Of a stretch of 60,177 nucleotides of DNA, positions 60,176-60,177 are shown piece after piece; the first letter of the stretch is position 1, and each line of letters starts with the position of its first letter. Origin of the DNA: Palleronia caenipelagi (GTDB lineage Bacteria; Pseudomonadota; Alphaproteobacteria; Rhodobacterales; Rhodobacteraceae); contig NZ_VFSV01000019.1 in the NCBI RefSeq assembly GCF_007004065.1, positions 984 to 61,160 of the forward strand, given 5' to 3'. A program made the position numbers and the translations under genes. The notes beneath the pieces were generated by a model that did no database searches, had not been told where the DNA came from, and saw nothing but the letters and a program-made list of their open reading frames with translations.

Positions 60176-60177
60176 GA
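59884..60177 (-). mobile_element. IS481-family element, one end
   Basis: The element starts TGTTCAGTCCCGGC at 59884, with the TGT terminus of IS481 elements, inside the integrase pseudogene. The other end lies outside the window. The target duplication could not be determined. Confidence 0.75.

Noticed and set aside
1-60177. CRISPR arrays, rRNA operons or replication origin
   Set aside because: No regularly spaced direct repeats, no rRNA sequence, and no clustered DnaA-box or parAB-type region seen.

Overview
The window looks like a chromosomal segment of an alphaproteobacterium of the order Rhodobacterales (Roseobacter/Rhodobacter-type). The grounds are high GC content, the gene orders rpmF-plsX-fabH-ihfA-merR and argS-SPOR-nagZ-scpA-scpB, the two-domain Dcd, an RSP_2648-like PIN gene next to a PUA-type rRNA methyltransferase, and the complete Entner-Doudoroff set without gnd. 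I assign order or family only.

Layout. 1-0.62 kb: right end of an IS5-family element sitting inside an IS3-family transposase remnant. 0.7-6.2 kb: oligopeptide ABC transporter operon oppA-BCDF (minus), with a terminator-like hairpin after oppA. 6.4-8.5 kb: transaldolase coupled to mtnA. 8.5-9.5 kb: a small scrap-yard holding a startless gene fragment, an intact immunity-type gene and the decayed 3' end of a probable polymorphic toxin. 9.5-18 kb: transketolase, a coiled-coil gene plus zapA, bolA-small membrane protein-grxD, and the zwf-pgl-pgi operon. 18-25 kb: a Hint-domain protein, an HNH nuclease, rpmF-plsX-fabH-ihfA-merR, tRNA-Pro(GGG) and dcd. 25-36 kb: a WecA-like transferase, argS-SPOR-nagZ-scpA-scpB, a cation/H+ antiporter with an RCK domain, an M48 peptidase, a PIN protein and an rRNA methyltransferase. 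36-42 kb: edd-eda and glnE. 42-46 kb: a divergent MocR-type regulator/FMN-binding pair, DUF2852, RDD, bpt and VOC genes. 46-52 kb: a TRAP transporter with two tandem substrate-binding proteins. 52-55.3 kb: ilvB (with an attenuator leader peptide), a lipoprotein-like gene and ilvN. 55.4-59.2 kb: small genes, an SLC13/RCK permease and dusA. 59.3-60.2 kb: an integrase pseudogene at the 5' end of dusA, cut by an IS481-family element that runs off the window.

How the genes work together. zwf, pgl, edd and eda convert glucose-6-phosphate to pyruvate and glyceraldehyde-3-phosphate; pgi, tkt and tal connect this to gluconeogenesis and the pentose phosphates. zwf and edd, 18 kb apart, share a LacI-type operator-like sequence (TG-N4-CGCTAACA), which suggests common control. 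The ilvB leader carries a 14-codon peptide with consecutive Ile-Leu-Val-Val codons followed by an intrinsic terminator, a textbook attenuator layout.

Most of the window is ordinary housekeeping sequence. The accessory signals are the toxin/immunity relic at 8.5-9.5 kb, the dusA-associated integrase relic at the right edge and the nested ISs at the left edge. I found no CRISPR array, rRNA or complete novel defence system.
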